Position numbers and translations under genes: made by a program. 64,000 nt of DNA from Nitrospirota bacterium (GTDB lineage: Bacteria > Nitrospirota_A > Leptospirillia > Leptospirillales > Leptospirillaceae). This document shows positions 36,398-46,083 of the stretch, piece after piece. Location: positions 58,680-122,679 of the forward strand of contig DAHWGX010000074.1 in the NCBI GenBank assembly GCA_027335985.1, written 5' to 3'. The notes below the pieces were generated by a model that saw nothing but the letters and a program-made list of their open reading frames with translations, did not search any database and was not told the origin of the DNA. How positions within the stretch are numbered: position 1 is the first letter of the stretch; each line of letters starts with the position of its first letter.

Positions 36398-37374
36398 GGT
36401 CTGGATTGGAGGAGTCTTGCAGCCGAGACTGCAAAATAGGTGACGATCATCTGCGCCCCCGCCCGGCGGATGGCTGTGAGAGATTCGATCATTACCCGAT
36501 CCTGGTCGATCCAGCCATTCTGACCCGCCGCGCAGATCATGGCATACTCCCCGCTCACCTGATAGGCGGCGACCGGCAGGTCCGAAGAGTCTGCCACTTT
36601 GGCAATAATGTCAAGGTAGGCCAGGGCTGGTTTGACCATCAGGATGTCGGCCCCTTCCTCCGCATCGAGACGGGCTTCCCTGAGGGCATCCTTGGTTCCC
36701 CGGTAGTCCATCTGGTAGGAGGCCCGGTCTCCAAACTGGGGACCCGACATCATGGCATCCCGGAAGGGACCGTAAAGTCCGGAGGCGTATTTCACGGCGT
36801 AGGACAGGATGAGTGTGTCGGTAAAGGATTGCTGGTCTAGCCTTTTTCGAATGGCGAGAACCCGCCCGTCCATCATGTCGGAGGGCGCGACGACATCGGC
36901 TCCGGCCTGAGCATGGAGGAGAGCCATCCCCGACAGGATGTCAAGGGTCGGATCGTTCTCGATCTTTTCCCCGCAGACAAGACCGCAATGGCCATGGGTC
37001 GTATATTCGTCGATACAGATATCCGTCATTATGACAAACCCGGGATAGGTTGCGCGAATGAGTCCGATCGCCTGTGGCACCGGTCCATCCGGATTCAAGG
37101 CCTCTGTTCCGGTCTCATCTTTATTGTCGGGAATTCCAAAAAGAAGGACGGAGCGGATTCCCGCTTCCCAGGCTTCCTTAAGCACTTCGGGAAGTCTGTC
37201 CAGGGAGTGGCGGAATACCCCCGGCATCGAGGAAATCGGCTCCTTCCGATTCTGTCCGACGGTCACGAAAAGGGGATAAATCAGGTGGTCCGGGGAGAGA
37301 TCCACTTCTCGGACTAGATTTCTGATGGTGGCCGAGTTCCTAAGCCGGCGGGGACGTTCGTAGGGATGGCTCAC
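36394..37374 (-). CDS. hemB: Porphobilinogen synthase
   Basis: A 326-residue enzyme condensing two 5-aminolevulinates. LIYPLFVTVG starts the barrel; the Schiff-base lysines lie in LSYAVKYASGLYGPFRDA and ILMVKPALAYLD. TDICIDEYTTHGHCG carries cysteine but not the full zinc triad (DEYTTHGHCG instead of CxCxC), so a Mg-type enzyme is likely. GTG start with GAGGAG upstream. It sits with hemA, hemC and cobA/hemD. Confidence 0.94.
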   Translation of the reverse strand: MSHPYERPRRLRNSATIRNLVREVDLSPDHLIYPLFVTVGQNRKEPISSMPGVFRHSLDRLPEVLKEAWEAGIRSVLLFGIPDNKDETGTEALNPDGPVPQAIGLIRATYPGFVIMTDICIDEYTTHGHCGLVCGEKIENDPTLDILSGMALLHAQAGADVVAPSDMMDGRVLAIRKRLDQQSFTDTLILSYAVKYASGLYGPFRDAMMSGPQFGDRASYQMDYRGTKDALREARLDAEEGADILMVKPALAYLDIIAKVADSSDLPVAAYQVSGEYAMICAAGQNGWIDQDRVMIESLTAIRRAGAQMIVTYFAVSAARLLQSRP

Positions 37375-37396
37375 GTGAGTGCGCGCTCCTCGGAAT

Positions 37397-39085
37397 TTAA
37401 GTGGTTTTGCCCGTGGGAGGATGGCTCTCCTCTGGTGCTCCGTGCAATCCAGAATTATTCCCTAACGGGAGGAGGAAATCCAGGGTGGCCTCGATGATCC
37501 CTTTTGCCGTCGGGGCGCTGGACTGGATGGCTCGCTGGACGTTCCCTTCCCGCAGGGCGGTTGCGGATGTCGGGCCGATGGCAAGAGCGGGGATGGCCAG
37601 AATTTTTGACCGATGGTTTGGAAACAGCTCCTGAAGTCCGTAAAAGGCCGAAGGGCTGTAATAGATGGCAAGATCGACGGCCCCCTCTTCCAGAAGGGAT
37701 TCCAGCCGTTCCCGTTTGTATTCGGGAAGAGACGGAAGGAGATTTTCATAGACCCCGATCGATTCCACGGAGTATCCGAGTTTCCGGATCCCTTCCGGGA
37801 TCATCCCGGATCCCCGGTCTCCCCGGACAAGAAGCACCCTTTCGGTGTGAGGTCCCGGAAAGGAGGCGAAAGCGTCGATGACCCCTTGGCCATGGGACTG
37901 GTCCGGAATGGCGTCCGGAAAGAGACCGAATAATCCAAGGGCCTCTGTGGTGGCCGGTCCCATCGAAAAGATCCGGAGTCCCGAGAGGGATCGAATGTCC
38001 ATTCCTTTTTCGAAAAGTTTCCGGAAAAAATGACGTACCCCGTTTGGGCTCAGGAAAACGAGCCAGGAAAAGTGGTGGAGGCCCGAGAAGGCCGCGTCGG
38101 AGTTGCCGGTCGACTCCGGGACCACCGAGATGGTCGGGCAGGAGATGACCGTTGCTCCCAATGATTCCAGCATGGTGGTCAGTTCGGCTGCGCTCCCCCG
38201 TTCCCGGGTCAGGAGGATCCGCTTCCCGAAAAGGGGAAGGAGGTGGATCCAGTCTATTTCGGACCGGAGAGATACCACTCCGCCGATCAGAAGGGTCACC
38301 GGCGGTGTCAGGGGGGTTCGGTCGAGAAAACTTGAGAGGTCTCCCAGGTTTGTTTCGAAAGACTCCTGGTCCGGAGTCGTTCCCCATCTGGCCAAAAGGA
38401 CAGGAGTCCTTGAAGAAAGGCCTGCCTGAAGAAGCCTGTTCGAAAGCTCCTTCATGTACATGACACCCATCAGGACCACGATCGTCTGATTGGGTCTGGT
38501 CAGGGCCAGGAGATCCTCCTCGTTCCATGCTGAAGGGTTGTCATGGGCGGTCAGGATGATGAGCCTCGAATTGTGATCTCTGTGGGTGACCGGCACTCCG
38601 GAATAGGCTGGAACGGCAATAGTGGAGGAAATACCGGGAACGACGGAAAAGGGGATCCCGGCTTTTTTGAGTGCCTGAGCTTCCTCCCCCCCCCGTCCGA
38701 AGACGAAAGGGTCCCCTCCCTTGAGACGTACCACCGTTTTCCCCTTGCGGGCGTGATCGATCATGGCTGCCTCGATTTCCCCCTGGGACATGCGCGGGTG
38801 ATTTCTGACTTTTCCTACGTCGATCCTCAATGCGTGCGGGGGGGCGAGATCAAGAAGGTCGAGGGAAACAAGATGGTCGTAAAGGACCACATCCGCAGTT
38901 CCGAGAAGATGGGCTCCTTTTCTTGAGATCAGACCTGGATCTCCCGGGCCCGCTCCGACCAGATGAACTCGGGGGAGCTTCTTGCCAAATTGTTCATTCA
39001 GTGTGTCGCGGGGCACCGTGTTGAACTCCTCGCAATTCCAGGCCATGGAACCTGGAAAGTCGTTTAAGTTTACTGATTTTTCCAT
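37397..39085 (-). CDS. Uroporphyrinogen-III methyltransferase/synthase fusion
   Basis: A 562-residue fusion. Residues about 38-280 are a CobA-type SAM methyltransferase (VHLVGAGPGDPGLIS, VVRLKGGDPFVFGRGGEE, VVPGISSTIAVPAY). Residues about 290-540 are a HemD-type uroporphyrinogen-III synthase (RILLTRERGSAAELTTMLES). One protein would close the ring made by HemC and methylate it toward precorrin-2 (sirohaem or B12). Such CobA-HemD fusions are known in Clostridia and others. The first 20-35 residues may be overcalled, as no good ribosome site is seen at 39085. Confidence 0.92.
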   Translation of the reverse strand: MEKSVNLNDFPGSMAWNCEEFNTVPRDTLNEQFGKKLPRVHLVGAGPGDPGLISRKGAHLLGTADVVLYDHLVSLDLLDLAPPHALRIDVGKVRNHPRMSQGEIEAAMIDHARKGKTVVRLKGGDPFVFGRGGEEAQALKKAGIPFSVVPGISSTIAVPAYSGVPVTHRDHNSRLIILTAHDNPSAWNEEDLLALTRPNQTIVVLMGVMYMKELSNRLLQAGLSSRTPVLLARWGTTPDQESFETNLGDLSSFLDRTPLTPPVTLLIGGVVSLRSEIDWIHLLPLFGKRILLTRERGSAAELTTMLESLGATVISCPTISVVPESTGNSDAAFSGLHHFSWLVFLSPNGVRHFFRKLFEKGMDIRSLSGLRIFSMGPATTEALGLFGLFPDAIPDQSHGQGVIDAFASFPGPHTERVLLVRGDRGSGMIPEGIRKLGYSVESIGVYENLLPSLPEYKRERLESLLEEGAVDLAIYYSPSAFYGLQELFPNHRSKILAIPALAIGPTSATALREGNVQRAIQSSAPTAKGIIEATLDFLLPLGNNSGLHGAPEESHPPTGKTT

Positions 39086-39139
39086 TATGAGGGAGGACTT
39101 TCAGGTCTTCAAGAGAGAGATGGTGTCAACAGGGGAACC

Positions 39140-40087
39140 TCAGTGCGGTATCACGGCATCCAGCAGGGCTTTGCCTCCGCGGTCAAGAAGCCTCTTGCCC
39201 GCTTCCCGCCCCAGGTCTTCTGCTCGATTGGCCTCGCCAGTGATGGATTCTTCGAGAAGGGTTGTACCATCAGGGTCGAGAACCCTGGCGACGATTTCCA
39301 GTCGACCATCCGGAAGAAGGCGGCCATGTGCCGCCAGCGGGAGCTGGCAGCCTCCGTTCAAGGCCGACAGGACCCCTCTTTCCCCCTGAACGCAGAGAGT
39401 CGTCTCCCGATCCGAGATTCTGGCGAGAAGGGTTCCGATCCTTCGGTCGTTCTCCCGATACTCGAGTCCCAGTGCCCCCTGACCCACGGCCGGAAGGGAA
39501 AGTCCGGGTGGCAGGAGCTGCCGGATCCTGTCGGAGTGCCCCAGTCTTATCAATCCCGCGGCTGCGAGAATGACGGCATCGACCTGTCCTTCATCAAGCT
39601 TTCTCAGGCGTGTGCCGACATTTCCCCGGAGGGACACGAACTCCAGGTCCGAGCGGAAGTGGCGAAGCTGGGCGATGCGACGCAGGGACGAGGTCCCGAC
39701 GCGGGCTCCCGGAGGGAGGGATTCCAGGGAGGGATGTTGGACGGACACGAAAGCGTCACGGGGATCCTCCCTGGAGAGAATGGCTCCGAGAACCAGTCCC
39801 TCGGGAAGAAAGGCGGGGACATCCTTCATGCTGTGAACGGCCAGATCAATGGAACCTTCAAGAAGGGCGTCCTCGATCTCCTTTACGAATAGCCCCTTTC
39901 CTCCGACTTGAGAAAGCGGGACCGAAAGGATCATGTCTCCTGTCGTCTTTATGATCTTGAGTTCGGCCTCAAGCCCGGAGATTTTTTCAATCTGCTTGGC
40001 CACATGGCGCGCCTGCCAGAGGGCCAGTTCGGAGCCCCGGGTGCCGATGCGAACGGGAGATTGTGGCAATTCGGGTTCTTTTAGCAA
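39140..40087 (-). CDS. hemC: Hydroxymethylbilane synthase
   Basis: A 315-residue enzyme polymerising four porphobilinogens. VRIGTRGSELALWQARHV is the N-terminal signature, LAVHSMKDVPAF the active-site region, and GERGVLSALNGGCQLPLAAH holds the cofactor-binding Cys. The start is the TTG at 40087, overlapping the hemA end; another TTG lies six codons on. Confidence 0.95.
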   Translation of the reverse strand: MLKEPELPQSPVRIGTRGSELALWQARHVAKQIEKISGLEAELKIIKTTGDMILSVPLSQVGGKGLFVKEIEDALLEGSIDLAVHSMKDVPAFLPEGLVLGAILSREDPRDAFVSVQHPSLESLPPGARVGTSSLRRIAQLRHFRSDLEFVSLRGNVGTRLRKLDEGQVDAVILAAAGLIRLGHSDRIRQLLPPGLSLPAVGQGALGLEYRENDRRIGTLLARISDRETTLCVQGERGVLSALNGGCQLPLAAHGRLLPDGRLEIVARVLDPDGTTLLEESITGEANRAEDLGREAGKRLLDRGGKALLDAVIPH

Positions 40088-41460
40088 GACTGTTCGCCAG
40101 GGATGGGGAAGTTGGATTGAGGGGACTCAAGAACGGAGGATTGTTTGTCCGGGGGGGCGGAGTCTTCTCTTTTTGCGTGGGGGTCCTGGGAGGGGAGCTC
40201 CGGAGAAAGTCCGTAGCAGCGGGAAATCCACTCCCAGGCCTCTTCCAGATTCGATGAGTTCCTTAGGGTCTGATAGGTCGGATGAAGCATTTTGTTGACG
40301 AGGGACTGGGCCAGAATGATGACCTGTTTTCTGGCATCCTCTGGCAGATTGTCGAGGGTTCTGGAAAATCGGTCCAACTCGGATTGCTGAAGCTTTTCGG
40401 TGTGGCGTCTGAGTGCCTGGATCAGGGGAACGGCCGAGCGTTCCGAACGCCACTTCTGGAACTGGGCAAGTTCCTGGCGGACAATTTCCCGGGCGGCGTA
40501 GGACTCCATCTCCCGTTCCTTCTGATTGGACTCCACCACCGACTTCAGATCGTCGATGTTGTAGAGGAAAGTATTTGCGAGTCGGGAAATGTCCGGATCG
40601 ATGTTGCGCGGGACGGCGATGTCGATCAGGAAGAGCGGCCGGTAGCCTCTGCGCTCCATGGCTTTTTCCATGATGGAAGCGGTGAGGAGGTAGGTGTCCG
40701 CTCCCGTCGAGCAGACCACCATGTCCGCGTCGGCCATGGCCCCTTCGAGTGTGGCCATGGATGCATAGGAGGCTTCGTATTCCGCAGCGAGGAGTTTGCC
40801 TTTTTCTGGATCCCGTGTCATCACGGTCAAAGAACGGACTCCCATTTTCTTCATGTGGCGGGCCGTCAGCTGAGCCATTTCCCCACCACCGAGAAGGAGA
40901 ACGGATTTGTTCGACATGTCCTGGAAAATTTTCCGAGCCAGTTGGCAGGCGGCGTAGCTGATTGAAACAGGAAGGTGGCTGATCGCCGTCTCAGAGCGAA
41001 CCCGTTTTGCCGTGCTGACCGATCTTTGAAAAATCTGGCTCAGGTAAGGGCCGATAGTGTTTTCCTGGCGGCAGATTTCAAAAGCTTCCTTGACCTGTCC
41101 GGTGATCTGAGGTTCCCCGACAACCATGGAGTCGAGGCTGGCGGTCACTTCAAACAGGTGCTCGACTGCTTCGCTGTCCGTCTTATAGTAAAGATGGGGG
41201 CGGAGGGGGATCGATGCGAGAGCCGGATGGGTTTCTGCCAGGAAGCGGGTAAAGAATTCCGGATCAGGATGGATGTTGGATGTGATTGTTAGAATCTCGA
41301 CACGATTGCAGGTCGAAAGGAGCAAACACTCAAGCACGTTTTCTTCGTGGAAAAGGAGCCGGACCGCCGGAGACAAATGGTCTTTCGGATAGGCGATTTT
41401 TTCTCTGACATCGACCGGAGCCGTCTTGTGGTTGACCCCTGCGAGGGTAATCTTGATCAT
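40081..41460 (-). CDS. hemA: Glutamyl-tRNA reductase
   Basis: A 459-residue enzyme making glutamate semialdehyde from Glu-tRNA, the first haem step of the C5 pathway. The catalytic Cys lies in LLSTCNRVEI. The Rossmann domain has VLLLGGGEMAQLTARHMKKMG. A C-terminal dimerisation helix follows, with an unusual Ser/Pro-rich tail of about 30 residues. The ATG at 41460 follows hemX. Confidence 0.95.
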   Translation of the reverse strand: MIKITLAGVNHKTAPVDVREKIAYPKDHLSPAVRLLFHEENVLECLLLSTCNRVEILTITSNIHPDPEFFTRFLAETHPALASIPLRPHLYYKTDSEAVEHLFEVTASLDSMVVGEPQITGQVKEAFEICRQENTIGPYLSQIFQRSVSTAKRVRSETAISHLPVSISYAACQLARKIFQDMSNKSVLLLGGGEMAQLTARHMKKMGVRSLTVMTRDPEKGKLLAAEYEASYASMATLEGAMADADMVVCSTGADTYLLTASIMEKAMERRGYRPLFLIDIAVPRNIDPDISRLANTFLYNIDDLKSVVESNQKEREMESYAAREIVRQELAQFQKWRSERSAVPLIQALRRHTEKLQQSELDRFSRTLDNLPEDARKQVIILAQSLVNKMLHPTYQTLRNSSNLEEAWEWISRCYGLSPELPSQDPHAKREDSAPPDKQSSVLESPQSNFPIPGEQSC

Positions 41461-41512
41461 TGTCTCACCTCCGCAGTCACCCGGTGCGCCTCCCGAGGCG
41501 GACAGAAACCGC

Positions 41513-42361
41513 CTACAGTAAGAAGTGCGATCCCTTAGAAAATACGGCCAGCGCGACCATTGTCGCCGCGAATATCAAAAAACCCGAAATGGAGAGGTAT
41601 GCGGCCTGCTTGCCCCGAAAACGTCGGCTCCACCGGAGAAGCACCGTCGCCGCATAGACGATCCAGACCAAAAAAGCCCCGAGAAAAGCCAATCTTCCCT
41701 GCGAAGCATGCGGAATGGTCGTCCCGAATTTTTTCCATGACCAGATCATGGCAAAAATAAGCCCGGTGGTCAAGAAAACAAAACCGAGTCCGCTGAAGTT
41801 CGTGTTCAGTTGGTCAAGCGTCTCCAGGGACGGAATCCGGCTGAAAAAACGATTGAATATCTTTCGTCGCAAAAAAAAATCCAGAAGAAGATAAAGGAGC
41901 GCGACGATGAAGGAGAGGGCGGCGGATGCGAGCCCCAGGTCGATCAGGATGGTATGGAGGGAAAGGAGGAAGCCGATGGGAGCGGTTGTTGTAAAAAAAG
42001 GCGAGTGAAAGGAGATCCCGATGACCATGAGTGTAGAGAGGAAGGCGATGGCAAAAATGAAGAGGCCCAGGATCCTGGCCTTTTTCTGATGCTCCAGGTA
42101 GAGAAATGCGAGGACGAGGGACCAGGAGAAGAAAGAAAGTGCCTCCCTCAGGGAAAGAAGGGCGACATGGCCCTGGAAGCCGAACCTGATGAAAAGGGCC
42201 AGCGATTGAAAGAGGACTCCCCCGACTCCCGCGGTGACCGGGGCCCAGGGAACACGCGTAGGACGGGGGAGAAGAATTTCCGAAAGGTAGAGGAGAAAAG
42301 CTCCCAGGTAAAAACCGCTGGACAATTCGAGGAGCAAAAGTTCGAGCGGTGAAATCTTCAC
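41513..42361 (-). CDS. hemX: HemX/CcsA-type membrane protein
   Basis: A 282-residue protein with about eight membrane helices. WSWKKFGTTIPHASQGRLAF and LVWIVYA in the C-terminal half recall the CcsA/HemX family, which binds haem for cytochrome c assembly or regulates HemA levels. Its place just before hemA supports HemX. GTG start with GGAGGG upstream. It heads the minus-strand string. Confidence 0.78.
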   Translation of the reverse strand: MKISPLELLLLELSSGFYLGAFLLYLSEILLPRPTRVPWAPVTAGVGGVLFQSLALFIRFGFQGHVALLSLREALSFFSWSLVLAFLYLEHQKKARILGLFIFAIAFLSTLMVIGISFHSPFFTTTAPIGFLLSLHTILIDLGLASAALSFIVALLYLLLDFFLRRKIFNRFFSRIPSLETLDQLNTNFSGLGFVFLTTGLIFAMIWSWKKFGTTIPHASQGRLAFLGAFLVWIVYAATVLLRWSRRFRGKQAAYLSISGFLIFAATMVALAVFSKGSHFLL

Positions 42362-42612
42362 CTGGTTTCCCTCCGGACAGGGAAGGACAATGTCCTGATT
42401 CCCGTCTCTGATCGTCCGGTTCCGGAGGTCGAATGTTGGAATTGGAGAAGCATGGAGGCCAATCGTTCTGATATGATAACCGTAAGGTCTTGAGTCCCAC
42501 TATTGATGCCGTTGTTCATTCTATCACAGAGGCCGGGTCGGGGCCAAAAAGCTAAAAGTGGTTGCCCCCTGTTTTCGTTTCCGAACATTCCCCCCACTCG
42601 CTGGAGGATGTC

Positions 42613-43986
42613 TTGCCGAGGAATTTTTTCTACACGCTGAAGGCTCAGGGACTTTTCGACAGACCCTTCAGAATCTCCCCTTTTCCCGTGTATCTGCCAG
42701 GGATCGATTCGGGTTTCCTGGAAAGCCTTGGCATTGCGCTTTTTTCCTTTTACCGGGGTCTGGATCAGGTTTACAGGGAATCCTCTCCTGTCCGTGATTT
42801 CGTGAGGAGCACTCTGGACAGGGGAAAACAGGCCGACCTTCTTGCTTTTGGGCTTGCAAAAAGGTTCCGCCAGGATCTTCCCCGCGTTCTCAGGCCTGAT
42901 CTTTTGCTCACGCCGGATGGGCCGGTGCTTACGGAGATGGATTCGGTCCCCGGGGGTCCCGGCCTTCTGCTGGCTCTTTCGCGGATCTATCGGGACAGGG
43001 GACAAGGAGGCATGATCGGGGGACCGGAGGGGATCCTCGAAGGGTTTGCTGCCATGATCCGGGCCCAGGAGCCGGACCCTGCCCTGGGGATCGTTGTCTC
43101 GGACGAGTCTGAAGAATACAGGGGAGAAATGCGGCTTCTGGCCAGCAGTCTTTCCATGGCCCATTTCCCGGCCGTTTGCATTCATCCTCGGGATTTGCAT
43201 TTTGACGAAGACGGTCTTTTCGTTCATTCAAAAAACGGACCGATGAGGCTGAACATTCTTTACCGGTTTTTTGAGCTTTTCGATCTTCCCAATATTCCCA
43301 AGGCAGAAATGATGCTTTATTTTGCCAAAGGGGGAAAGGTCAAGATCACCCCGCCCATCAAACCCTGGCTCGAGGAAAAAGCCGGGATGGCCCTTTGGCA
43401 TCATCCCGAACTCCGTTCTTTCTGGATCCGTTCCATGTCTCCTGAGTCCGTCGAGCTTCTGGATCGACTCATTCCGCAAACATGGATACTTGATCCGTCT
43501 CCGATCCCTTTTTCCGCCGCATTGACCCCACCGCTTCCCGTGGGAGACCGTTTCCTGAGAGACTTTTCAGGGCTTTCCGAGTTGACTCAGAAAGAGCGCC
43601 GATTCATTATTAAGCCATCCGGTTTTTCTCCTCTCGCATGGGGAAGCCGGGGGGTCGTTGTCGGACACGACCTTCCGGAGGAATCCTGGCGTCAGGCGTT
43701 GCAGAATGCCTTCGCGTCCTTCAATACGGGACCTTACGTTCTGCAGCCCTTTCGGTCGACGCGCGTGCTTTCCCTTTCGGGATTTGACTTTCTGTCGGAG
43801 GAGGATCGTGAAGAGGGGTATCGCGTGCGCGTCTGTCCATACTTTTTCGTAGCAAATGGCAAGGTCATTACGGGCGGTGTTCTGGCAACAGCCTGTCCAA
43901 AAGATAAAAAGCTGATTCATGGGATGGTCGACTCGATCCTGTCACCTGTCTGGGCCGGAAAGGGCATGGAGGGCTCCGGCGCTTGA
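42613..43986 (+). CDS. ATP-grasp-like protein of unknown function
   Basis: A 457-residue protein. RRFIIKPSGFSPLAWGSRGV, GPYVLQPF and a late acidic VCPYFFV segment resemble the nucleotide-binding parts of (possibly circularly permuted) ATP-grasp ligases; TPDGPVLTEMDSVPGGPGLL may be a substrate loop. The exact reaction is unknown. The TTG at 42613 has GGAGG five bases upstream; a TTG at 42562 would add 17 residues. It precedes the lysine aminomutase gene. Confidence 0.65.
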   Translation: MPRNFFYTLKAQGLFDRPFRISPFPVYLPGIDSGFLESLGIALFSFYRGLDQVYRESSPVRDFVRSTLDRGKQADLLAFGLAKRFRQDLPRVLRPDLLLTPDGPVLTEMDSVPGGPGLLLALSRIYRDRGQGGMIGGPEGILEGFAAMIRAQEPDPALGIVVSDESEEYRGEMRLLASSLSMAHFPAVCIHPRDLHFDEDGLFVHSKNGPMRLNILYRFFELFDLPNIPKAEMMLYFAKGGKVKITPPIKPWLEEKAGMALWHHPELRSFWIRSMSPESVELLDRLIPQTWILDPSPIPFSAALTPPLPVGDRFLRDFSGLSELTQKERRFIIKPSGFSPLAWGSRGVVVGHDLPEESWRQALQNAFASFNTGPYVLQPFRSTRVLSLSGFDFLSEEDREEGYRVRVCPYFFVANGKVITGGVLATACPKDKKLIHGMVDSILSPVWAGKGMEGSGA

Positions 43987-44077
43987 GAGGTTCGTCTGGA
44001 CTTATATGAGTTAATGAAGACGATTGACGCGGTTTCTGCTTAGGCCCGGCCACCAATGTCCGGGGAGCGAGGATAAG

Positions 44078-45337
44078 ATGGATGAATGGCAGGAACTGCT
44101 TGTCGGGGGAATTCGAAGGAGTGAGGATATTCCTCCGGACTGGGCTTTCGTTCGGGACGGGATTGGTCCCGAAAATGTGGAAACCCTCTACCCTCTCAGA
44201 ATCAATTCCTATTATCAGTCATTGATCGAGCGTCCCGATGATCCGATCGGTCTTCAGGTCCTTCCGGACCCAGTGGAATGGATGGACGGGGAGAGCCCGC
44301 TCGATCCTCTTGGAGAAGACGAGGACAGCCCTGTTCCTTCCATCGTCCACCGGTATCCGGACCGGGTCCTTTTTCTCGTCACGAACCAGTGTCCGATCTA
44401 TTGCCGATACTGCACCCGAAAGAGACTTGTCGGTAAACCGGAAGGGGTTGTGACGCGCGAGGAGCTCCGGCAGGGAATCGCCTATATCAGAGAGCATGCG
44501 GAGGTTCGCGACGTCGTGCTCTCTGGAGGGGATCCCCTCATGCTGAAGGACGAACTGCTGGAAGAAGTCCTTTCGGGGTTGCGATCCATTCCCCATCTGG
44601 AAATTATCCGCATCGGAACGCGTGTTCCCTCCGCCCTTCCACAGAGGGTGACCCCGGCTCTTTGCCAGATGCTGAAGCGCTATCACCCTCTCTACATGAA
44701 CCTGCATTTCAACCATCCCCGGGAAATCACCCCGGAATCCTCCCGGGCCTGCACACTGCTCGCCGATGCGGGCATTCCTCTCGGATGTCAGACGGTCCTC
44801 ATGAAGGGGGTCAACGATGATGCCGGAGTTCTTGCGACCCTCTTCAAACAGCTTCTCCGGATCCGAGTCAAACCCTATTACCTTTATCAGGCGGACCTGA
44901 CGAGAGGGGCCAACCACTTCCGGACTCCGCTCTCCACGGGGCTTTCGATCATGCGGGAGCTTCAGGGCCATATTTCCGGAATGGCGATTCCGCATTTTGT
45001 GATCGATGCCCCTGGGGGCGGGGGGAAAATCCCTGTCCTGCCTGACGACTACCTTGTCGGAAGAGAAGGGGGGAACATCATTCTCAAGAATTATGAGAAC
45101 CAGCTTTTTTCCTATCCCGATGTCGAACCCACTCCCTTCCCGGACGTGGAACGAGGTCTTCGCGAGGCTGATTCGATCGAAAAAAAGAAAAGCGGCTCCG
45201 ATGAAAGATCCCTTGAAAAAAACTCGGGCCCGTCACTGCTTCCGAATGGTCATTCGGCCAAGAACGATCGAAATGGACGCGTGCCGGGGATTGCCTCGCC
45301 TTCCTTCACGAAGCCTGCTGACCGGAGCCCTTTATGA
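44078..45337 (+). CDS. Lysine 2,3-aminomutase-like radical SAM enzyme
   Basis: A 419-residue KamA-family enzyme. The radical-SAM cluster motif is TNQCPIYCRYCTRKR (Cys105, Cys109, Cys112). The SGGDPLML glycine motif binds SAM; the PLP lysine lies in FVIDAPGGGGKIPV. The product may be beta-lysine, a compatible solute, or the enzyme may act on another amino acid. The start is the ATG at 44078. The C-terminal 60 residues are low-complexity and extra. The TGA overlaps the next ATG. Confidence 0.88.
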   Translation: MDEWQELLVGGIRRSEDIPPDWAFVRDGIGPENVETLYPLRINSYYQSLIERPDDPIGLQVLPDPVEWMDGESPLDPLGEDEDSPVPSIVHRYPDRVLFLVTNQCPIYCRYCTRKRLVGKPEGVVTREELRQGIAYIREHAEVRDVVLSGGDPLMLKDELLEEVLSGLRSIPHLEIIRIGTRVPSALPQRVTPALCQMLKRYHPLYMNLHFNHPREITPESSRACTLLADAGIPLGCQTVLMKGVNDDAGVLATLFKQLLRIRVKPYYLYQADLTRGANHFRTPLSTGLSIMRELQGHISGMAIPHFVIDAPGGGGKIPVLPDDYLVGREGGNIILKNYENQLFSYPDVEPTPFPDVERGLREADSIEKKKSGSDERSLEKNSGPSLLPNGHSAKNDRNGRVPGIASPSFTKPADRSPL

Positions 45338-46083
45338 TAGACCCGTCCATAGGTGACAACCACCCGGACCTTTCCCTGCCGGATGCGGAAAAGACGGGTG
45401 TTTATCATGCCATATACACACGCAGGGATATTCGCAGGGAATTTCTCTCCGATCCCGTCCCGAATGAAATCCTGATCCGGCTCCTGAAGGCGGCCCACCA
45501 TGCTCCGTCGGTCGGTTTCATGCAGCCTTGGAACTTCATACTGATCGAGAATTCAGTCGTCAGGCAGGAACTTAAAAGGGTCGTAGACAAGGAAAGAAGG
45601 GCTGCGGCGATCGTGTTCGAGTCGCCTCGCTCGGAAAAATTCCTCTCTCTTAAGGTGGAGGCGATTCTCGACGCCCCGGTCCTCATCGGGGTCACCATTG
45701 ATCCCGCCCGGGAGGGTCCGTTCGTTCTGGGGCGGCTTTCCGATCCGGACACCGATGTCTACAGCGCTTCCTGCGCTATCATGAATCTATGGCTGGCCGC
45801 CCGCGCCGAAGGGATCGGAATGGGATGGGTGACAATCTTCCGACGGGAGGATGTTCAGGGAATTCTGAATCTTCCATACCATGTCAAGCCGATCGGCCTC
45901 CTTTGTCTTGGCTATGTCCGGGAGTTTCCCCGGAAACCCATGCTGGAAACGGAGGAATGGGCCTACCGGCAACCCCTCTCCAAACATGTCTTCGTGGATG
46001 GGTGGGGCAAGCAGGAAGGGCCGTTCTGGGAATCGATCAGCGATGACCTTGATACGAAGGATGTGTGGCCTTGGGAACGTTGA
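45334..46083 (+). CDS. bluB: 5,6-dimethylbenzimidazole synthase (BluB)
   Basis: A 249-residue nitroreductase-fold enzyme that fragments FMNH2 to make the lower base of vitamin B12. YTRRDIRREFLSDPVPNEIL, HHAPSVGFMQPWNFILIE and GMGWVTIFRREDVQGILNLP are BluB features rather than generic nitroreductase. Riboflavin genes and CobA are also in the window. ATGA overlap with the aminomutase. Confidence 0.88.
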   Translation: MIDPSIGDNHPDLSLPDAEKTGVYHAIYTRRDIRREFLSDPVPNEILIRLLKAAHHAPSVGFMQPWNFILIENSVVRQELKRVVDKERRAAAIVFESPRSEKFLSLKVEAILDAPVLIGVTIDPAREGPFVLGRLSDPDTDVYSASCAIMNLWLAARAEGIGMGWVTIFRREDVQGILNLPYHVKPIGLLCLGYVREFPRKPMLETEEWAYRQPLSKHVFVDGWGKQEGPFWESISDDLDTKDVWPWER

